DNA from: Owenia fusiformis
Taxonomy: Eukaryota; Annelida; Polychaeta; Sabellida; Oweniidae
DNA length: 64,000 bases
Assembly (NCBI GenBank): GCA_903813345.2
Contig: CAIIXF020000010.1
Span: 19,481,181-19,545,180 of the forward strand
Reading direction: 5' to 3'
Part shown: one piece after another, positions 57,301-64,000 of the stretch
How positions within the stretch are numbered: position 1 is the stretch's first letter
Layout of the letters: each line of letters begins with the position of its first letter
Made by a program: the position numbers and the translations under genes
The notes under the pieces: generated by a model
Databases searched by the model: none
Seen by the model: the letters and a program-made list of their open reading frames with translations, nothing else
What the model was told of the DNA's origin: nothing

Positions 57301-60300
57301 TTCAGTTGCTCAATGTTATGAACCATTTTGACAGAAAACTTTGGGCTTTTGGGCATGTGTAATACCTTAATGATCCGTTATGAAGAAGCATTTTGACTTT
57401 AAATTAAAATCAATTTTACCCTGCTGTATAGCCAATCTTTATATAAGTAAGCACAAACACCAAAAGGGTAAAGACCATATAAGACCATATAAGAAAGCAC
57501 AAACACCAAAAGGGTAAAGACCACGATGTTTTAAAAAACACAGTTATAAAAGGAACATTTAAAAGTACAGTCTTGTATGGACACAATCCCCAACATCCCC
57601 AACTAGACTTTCTGAAAATAAAGGTCAATGTTGGAAAAAGTGCAGAATTAGTCTTACGTAAAAATGAAGAGCTATTTACATGTATACAGCCCCCAATTTC
57701 TGTTACAGGTCAACCCCCTGCTAGAGGCATTTGGCAATGCACAGACCCTCATGAATGACAACTCCAGTCGCTTTGGAAAATATATTCAACTCAAATTCAA
57801 AAATGGGACTGGTAAGTTCTGACACTAAAAATACACTGATTCAACTGATTCTGATTTTTACTTACAAAGTTACAAGAGGTATTTTCTCTGTTGGTCACTT
57901 GGACAATCAGTCCACTTTGAGGTGTTCTACATTACATTACGTCAACGATCACTGGATTTTGAAATTGTTCCACGTCTGATGTTCCACTTTAAAAGTTTTC
58001 TTAAACAGTTTTATTCAGCAACAATTGCTCCAGACTTCATAATACCAAAGTCAAATGGGAGGAGTACATTATTATGAATACAGAATATGAAGAAAATAAG
58101 GATTATCATGAATATGACAAATGCTAAACACCCCCCCCCCCCCTCCCAACACACAAATATCATGAATGTTCTCAAGATGTACTTTCTTATTTAATGTACA
58201 AAAAATGCTTTAATCTTGTGTTCATTTACAGTAACGGGAGCTAAGATATCAGAGTACCTCCTTGAGAAGTCACGTGTTGTACAACAGAATAAAGGAGAGG
58301 AAAATTTCCATATATTCTATTACATGTTTGCTGGCCTCTCTCCAGAACAAAAGACTAACTTTGGCTTAGACTCTAACAATGTTCACAGGTAAAATTGTTA
58401 TGGCGAGTAAACCCTAGTGACAGATTAAAAAAAGAGATTCATTCAATAATTGTACCATTTCTGTGAATATATTGTTTAGATTGTTTATATCATTGTGTTG
58501 CTCTTTCACTGATATACTGTCCTGTTTACTTATCAATCATATCAGTGTAATTCAGGAATAAGGACTTCTCTAACAAAGTACTGGCTAAGATAATTGCTAT
58601 AAGCTGCATTACATGACTGAGAAACCAAAAAGTTAGAGTACTTTTGCAAGAACTTTATGAATGCCCTGTAGTATAGTGCAATGATTGGTCATTTGATGCT
58701 GATTCATGAAGCTAACCTGTTCTTATCTTTCTTTTCTGCAGATATGTGACAACAGCTCAGTCGAGTGTGAAGGCCAAATTAGCCAGCTATCAACAGGACT
58801 ATGAAGAACTTGTAAATGCAATGGACATGGTTGGATTCCTTGAAGAGGTATGAATGTGATGATACATCTTGAAAATATAATAAATTATGAATTGATATTT
58901 ACCAAGAATTATAGGTGGGCAATTTTGTAAACAAATGGTTTATGTATGAGAAGTCAGATTATGAATTTAAACAGGATATTTTCAAAATGTTGCTCAAACT
59001 AGTTAAACTATGTAACACTCAAAAATTTGTATACATATTTTAACATACACTAAGTTTCTACAACAGTAATGATTTAAAGCATATTTTTAAGAAAAAGATC
59101 TACCAGATATTAAATGATTAATATTATAATGTGTAAGTGAATATAATAGATGCATATTTATAGTATCAAAAATTGAAAAGAATTATATAAAACACACAGC
59201 ACCAGGTTTCATATTTCTGTTCTAACCATTTCAGGAACAGGAGAATATGTTCCGAATTCTATGTGGAGTTCTCAACACAGGAGATATCACATTCCAACAA
59301 CAGGATGAGGACATTATTAACACAAACAATAAAGCACTTTCACTAACTGCTGTAAGTTATTCATGCGCTCTGTAATATATTTACTTTTATCAAACCTAGA
59401 AAATGTGCAAAATTGTAAACAGGTTGACATACTGTAGTTTTGCGGTTTTCCTTATCTTTTCCAGTTGAATATAATATAATGTTTGAGTAATGTGATTACC
59501 TCATTAGGTCACATGGTACCCCCCGGCCTAAAATTCTTTCAAAATCATGCAGTTTTTCACCATTCTGAGCACCTTTTAAGTGATTTTGGCCATTTTTGGG
59601 CCAAAATTGTCAAAAGTGAACCCCCCTGGATTTTTCAAAAATGAGCCCCCCTTGGCAAATCCTGGCTACGGGCCTGTGGTGAGCATCTTTTATGCATTAG
59701 TAATATCAACATGCTCCATTCTCAGTTTACAGAAATCTGGATCACTTAGGGTTCAAAAACTAATATTATTCAACTAATCGAATTGATTGATCGTTACTAT
59801 ATTTTAGGAATGCCTAGGCCTAGATGCAAGTGAAGTACTTGATACATTGACATGTAGTGTGGCTGTAACAAGGGGAGAAGTGGTCAAACGCAATTACACA
59901 AAATCACAGGCTGAAGGTAATAAACATGGCCATGGAATGAAATTCTAGTGCATTATGAATAATCAATTTATATATATCTATCAATTTTTTATATGTCTTA
60001 TGTATTGTGCACCACTCGTTAATCATGGATTTTTAAATCATCCAATTTTGTATAAAATGAAATTTTGATTATTTTTGTTATTTTGTAGATGCGAGAGATG
60101 CCTTAGCTAAGGCCATATATGGTCGGCTGTTCAGCTGGATTATCAACAAAGTGAATTCGCTCCTTGCACCTAAAGACCTGAGTGGTCAAACAGAGACAAA
60201 TGAGATAGGAATACTGGATATATTTGGCTTTGAACATTTTGAGAAGAACAGTTTTGAGCAGGCCTGTATTAATCTTGCTAACGAGCAGTTACAGTTCTTT

Positions 60301-63300
60301 TTCAATAAGGTACAGTACATGTATATTTTTATTTTTTTCCTGTTTATGTTTTTAAATTGTTTTGATGTTCCCAATTTTTTCCAAACTTCTCCTCTCAGTG
60401 GTGTAACAGGCCAACATTAAGAACAGCAATGGAAAAGTAAATAAAAATAGAAATAATATAATATTTGGAATATTATATGACATGTTTGTTAATTTCAGCA
60501 CATTTTTATGCTTGAACAAGAGGAGTATAAGAAAGAAGGAGTAGATTGGAAAGAAATCACATTTGTAGACAATCAGCCTCTATTGGTAGGAATATATGAT
60601 ATTATTATTGCCTATATCTAAATACTCAATTTTGATTTGACAGATCCATAGAAATGACCTTTTTCCATTTAAATGATATTTTATTTTTAAAGTTGTTTCA
60701 GTAAGTGCTACTAGATCCTAAAGGATACAATTTATCTCTTGAAATTTGAGACAGAAGTAACATTGAATCCCAGATATTGGAATCAGTTTTTAAATGACTA
60801 AGATATGAGACATAATATGACATTTGTTGTATCGACTTGAAAACAGTCATGTTTCATTTGAAAGTCCTACTTGTATTCGTATGTAAATTATGATTGTTAT
60901 TTGAATGTTTTACATTGTAGAATGTTTAAATTTTTTCAGGATTTATTCCTTGGGCGACCTATTGGGCTGCTAGCTTTACTGGATGAGGAAAGCCAGTTCC
61001 CTCAGGTACATAATCAAAAGTTGTCCCATTCACATGCAATTTGTCAGAAAGAAAGAAGTAACCAAAGCCCTGTATACACTTTCAAATTTCATTCCAATAA
61101 TTTCAATTGTTTCAGTGAATTCATCATTTTGTCCATATCAATGTATTTGTCAATATCAGGCATTTTGCCAGTGTTTTTGGCTGACATAACCAAATCACAG
61201 TTCACTGCTCTTGTACTGCAGTCCCAAGTATTCAAATAATTTGCCTGAAATATTTTGGTTTCATTTCATTGTTACCATTTTGCATGCTAGTGTAAACAAA
61301 CCAAGTGCAATGAGAAAAAATCTATAGTGAGTTCAAATCCAGGGAATACAAATGATTGATGTTGTCACTAAATGAAATGGGCTTTTGCTCATAACTTTTA
61401 TGAATGATGTGTAAACATGTATCTGTCTGTTACAGGGATCAGGCCACTCACTAGTGCAGAAATTTAACAAAAACCTTGCTGGGAACAGATATTTCCTTAC
61501 AGCGAAGAACTCACACAGCAATAACTTCACCATTTCCCATTATGCAGGAAAGGTAGGAAGAGACATCATTCTAAAGAGCATTTATAAAAACATGTGCATC
61601 GAAATCAATATACTTTTTCTCCGTCCCTCCATTAATTTGCTTGCTCTTCCCTGAAGTTCTATTCTCTTTCCTAGCTTGTTTTTATGATAGAATATATTTA
61701 CAAAACATGTCTTGACTGAATCTGTGCACATTTTTCATTTATTCTACATACCTATGTATGAGGAGAAGGAATATGTAAAACATGTAATACAAATCATACA
61801 TTCAAATTTTATGTCGAGAAAGTATTTTGAATTTCCTCGTATTTTTGAACAGGATGAATAAATAATTTCAGAAATTTTGTCCATTAAAATTCACAGTAAA
61901 TCTCAGCAAAAACAAAACTATTGTTAAAGTGAACCAAACATGTTTCTAATTATCATGTGTCAGATTATCTGGTCGTTTATGTGATTTAGTGCAGGGGATT
62001 TGATATTAAGTCAGTGGTTTGACACAACAGATGCCAAATATTAATTGTTTGTGTTTGTAATTTTTATTTCTTCAGACAGTTGTTATTGTTTTCAATCTGT
62101 ATACTATATAAATGCATACATTTCAATTTATGGCAATTGGAATGAATATTTGGCCAATTGACATGGTATGAGGTATTTTTCATGTGGTTACATAAATCAT
62201 CCATTTAATATATTTATAATCCGCCTACTTCATAATTGTATACTTTTTTCTTGACTTGAGTATTTCTTGTTTGATGATTTTATTTTTTCCTTACTATTAT
62301 TTCTTTACTTGATTATGCGTTTGCTAGCTTATTCCTTTACAGGTTTTATAATTTTCTCTTACTTTATTATTCCCTATTATTCTCTCATATGATTATTAAC
62401 TATTCTCTGTTTGATTATTCACTTTTTTCTAGGTTGTCTATGACAGCAGTGGATGGCTCGAGAAGAACAGAGACACTATGCCCCCAGGGCTAATGGAAAT
62501 GCTACAACGCAGTGAAAACAGTCTACTCAGTGTAATATTTAAAGGTACAGTGTTTTATCGCATCACCACCACACATGCTGGCATATTGTTATGGTCGCAA
62601 ACCTTTTTGTGAAAGGAGTGGGCATTCAGAGTTCAGCTCTTGCCATCTATAACAAATGGCAGGTGGTGACATTTTGTATGTTAATGTCTTGTTTATTATT
62701 TATGTTAGTTTTACACTGTGTGTACTTTGGACTTGTGATTTACATTGTTCTCAGCTACTTACTAGACCTTATGATATTGTGAGCTTCTTCTGATGTTTTA
62801 TAGCTTATGCAAAAAGGACCATTGTATAGTGTGCCTGGTGGTGTAACATGAGCTCAATACAAAGCAGTGATCTCCCCAGCATTAAAGCAAGTGGGCGCAG
62901 CACCCACCTGATATTTTGAAAATAGGCTTGCACCCACCTGAAAATCCATTTGCGCATACTTGGAAATGAGAAAAATCATAAAAATGGGCATTTTTGACCA
63001 ATTTCAGTGTGAATTGTGAAAATGAGAATTTTGCACACACTTGAGAAAAATCGTGGGGAGATCACTGCTAAAACTAAAATGCTCGTAGTATGATGGCTAT
63101 GGTATGATGAGATCTGGATAGTAGCTGTGTTGTAGCTGAGAGGCAATGTGTTCAAATCTTGAGTTCTCTGCTATTTTACTGTATTAATATACAATATGTG
63201 AGATTCAATTTGTTTAATTATCTGTTTTATAACCTAATTTGTACAAAGTGGTTGGACATTTTAGTGAAAAATTTTGCTACTAGATTTCCTGTCACTCTGT

Positions 63301-64000
63301 GTATTCAAGAGGTTTATTGTGCTATTTTTACAGGCAAGTTGACAAGGACTGGAACCCTTGCCCTACAAGGCCGCAGTCGTAAGTCTATGAAGTCCAGGAG
63401 GTCAACTGGTCGAACTCGGCCTGATGCTGCAAGACTGAACAAGGCCACCAAGGAACGGAAACTAACTGTTGGTGCTCAGTTCAAGGTAGAACACTACATT
63501 ATGCATGATTCTTGTTTGGTGGCTCCATATGATGCCAGGTTTAAGAATAAACGCTGTTAAACAATTATTCTTTCTCTTTAAAAGCGTGAAATGTTTAAAC
63601 TCAGTGTGTGGAATAATTCCTTAACATGTACATGTTCACCCGTATAGCTCAGCGGTAGCACAGGTACCTCTTACACAATAGGTCCCAGATTCGATCCCCA
63701 GTTCAGGCAAGACTTAATTTCTCGTTTGCATAAAGTACTTCAGGGTGTTTGACTGAGTGGTCCACAACTTGTACAAAAGGCTGTGGTGTGTACTTGTATG
63801 TCTGTGTAGGGGTTCACTAATAAAAGAACACAGGGCTCCTTTGAGGAGGGGTTTCTGGGTCTATCTTCCAAGACGGGATTTACCCAAAAGGTATTTCTCA
63901 CCTTCATTGGTGGTAAATAAAATACAATACAATACAATATGCAGTACATTTGCTTCTAGAACTCACTTCAAGTGTTGATGGAGCGGATGACAACCTCCAA
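51343..64000 (+). CDS. Class III-like unconventional myosin, motor domain, 16 exons, 3' end outside window
   Basis: Actin-based ATPase motor. Exons: 51343-51453, 54474-54539, 55977-56107, 57133-57235, 57709-57811, 58232-58388, 58742-58847, 59235-59351, 59808-59916, 60089-60309, 60499-60585, 60940-61005, 61436-61552, 62433-62544, 63334-63485, 63960-64000+; phases agree. P-loop GESGAGKT at 104-111, switch [10 protein letters not shown] at about 153-161, acidic TEDS-position Glu at about 322, switch II DIFGFE at 378-383, then [33 protein letters not shown] and a basic loop 2. [24 protein letters not shown] and LTRTGTL favour class III. ATG 51343 follows in-frame TAG 51325, so no N-terminal kinase is encoded, unlike vertebrate MYO3A/B. 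The class assignment (III, or nearby X/XV) is uncertain without the tail. Confidence 0.9.
51628..51913. mobile_element. MITE with GGCAGATCTGGG ends and poly(C) tract
   Basis: GGCAGATCTGGG at the left and CCCAGATCTGCC at the right bound about 286 bp with AAGGCCCATTT blocks and a long C run (51888-51904). Non-coding. Myosin intron 1. Confidence 0.65.
56169..56239. mobile_element. 71-bp palindromic MITE, TACAGGGTGTCCCAGAACTC ends
   Basis: TACAGGGTGTCCCAGAACTC and its near-complete inverse ending GGGACACCCTGTA, with TA at both borders, form a hairpin in myosin intron 3. It is the same terminal type (TACAGGGTG) as the next element. Confidence 0.85.
56527..57121. mobile_element. TA-flanked DNA element ending 11 bp before myosin exon 4
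   Basis: TACAGGGTGTCAAAAAACAA at the left and TTGTTTTTTGACACCCTGTA at the right are inverted. The arms extend about 130 bp with more divergence (CCTCATTTGAAAGATAATTT versus its partner near 57045). 595 bp in all, no intact frame. The right end lies 11 bp upstream of exon 4 (57133), so its T-rich terminus sits where the polypyrimidine tract should be. Confidence 0.8.
59519..59676. repeat. Dispersed repeat, 'CTGGCTAC' family, copy 3
   Basis: ATTCTTTCAAAATCATGCAG, GTTTTTCACC, AGTGATTTTGGCC and terminal ATCCTGGCTACGGGCCTG in the same order as the copies at 16607 and 24221. It lies in myosin intron 8. Confidence 0.7.
62865..63067. mobile_element. MITE with CAGTGATCTCCC ends, copy 2
   Basis: CAGTGATCTCCCCAGCATTA at the left and GGGGAGATCACTG at the right enclose 203 bp with GCACCCACCTGA repeats; inverse orientation to 47798-47980. 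Myosin intron 14. Confidence 0.85.
63639..63940 (+). mobile_element. tRNA-derived SINE with (ACAAT)n tail
   Basis: A box TAGCTCAGCGG (63645-63655) and B box GATTCGATCC (63688-63697) have tRNA-like spacing, but the acceptor stem does not pair, so this is a SINE head and not a tRNA gene. About 220 bp of tRNA-unrelated body follow, and the 3' end is a pentanucleotide tail (ACAAT)n at about 63922-63940. Full length by appearance. It ends about 19 bp before the last visible myosin exon. Confidence 0.75.

Noticed and set aside
60151-60420. 89-codon ORF as a separate gene
   Set aside because: It is myosin exon 10 (60089-60309) reading into the following intron.
63641-63712. tRNA gene
   Set aside because: A and B boxes are present, but the acceptor and anticodon stems do not pair, and a SINE body and (ACAAT)n tail follow.

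Overview
The window is nuclear DNA from an animal, most likely a marine invertebrate. It has AT-rich intergenic DNA, many short GT-AG introns, two U12-type (minor spliceosome) introns, and many small non-autonomous DNA transposons (foldback and TA-flanked types) plus a tRNA-derived SINE. The orthologues (hnRNP M, HSF2BP, Kelch-like, an unconventional myosin) fit a bilaterian. I cannot place the phylum from the sequence alone; a mollusc, brachiopod, hemichordate or echinoderm would all fit.

Layout. 1-11 kb holds no recognisable host gene: a decayed LINE reverse-transcriptase fragment, several hairpin elements, a 67/59-bp minisatellite and a composite repeat with 'AGCTCACATGG' ends. 11.25-17.8 kb (+) is a complete seven-exon BTB-BACK-Kelch gene. 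17.87-22.86 kb is one giant inverted repeat of about 5 kb whose arms carry ~180-bp tandem units. 24.5-31.2 kb (+) is a complete eight-exon HSF2BP (MEILB2) orthologue. Its introns carry a 68-bp tandem array copied from its own exon 4, a 1.4-kb foldback element and a 15-bp-period minisatellite. 32.3-33.3 kb (-) is the last exon of an unrecognised gene, possibly with a further exon at 34.15 kb. 34.3-40 kb looks gene-free. 40.8-51.0 kb (-) is a complete eleven-exon hnRNP M/MYEF2 gene with three RRMs, a Gly-rich linker and a Met/Gly/Asn-rich linker. 51.3 kb to the right edge (+) is the motor domain of a class III-like myosin, starting 333 bp from the hnRNP M start codon in head-to-head orientation and leaving the window.

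Exon models were built by hand from reading frame, splice-site dinucleotides and phase. In the three complete genes the summed coding length is a multiple of three (2073, 993 and 1722 nt), which supports the models. The genes do not form a pathway. The only arrangement suggesting shared control is the divergent hnRNP M/myosin promoter, which contains an ETS-like CCGGAAGT.

The points most worth a second look are: two U12 introns at the same position of RRM2 and RRM3 in the hnRNP M gene, each behind an ungapped 154-nt exon; the array that multiplies the end of an HSF2BP exon together with its splice donor; the 5-kb inverted repeat; and transposons ending within about 10-50 bp of 3' splice sites.
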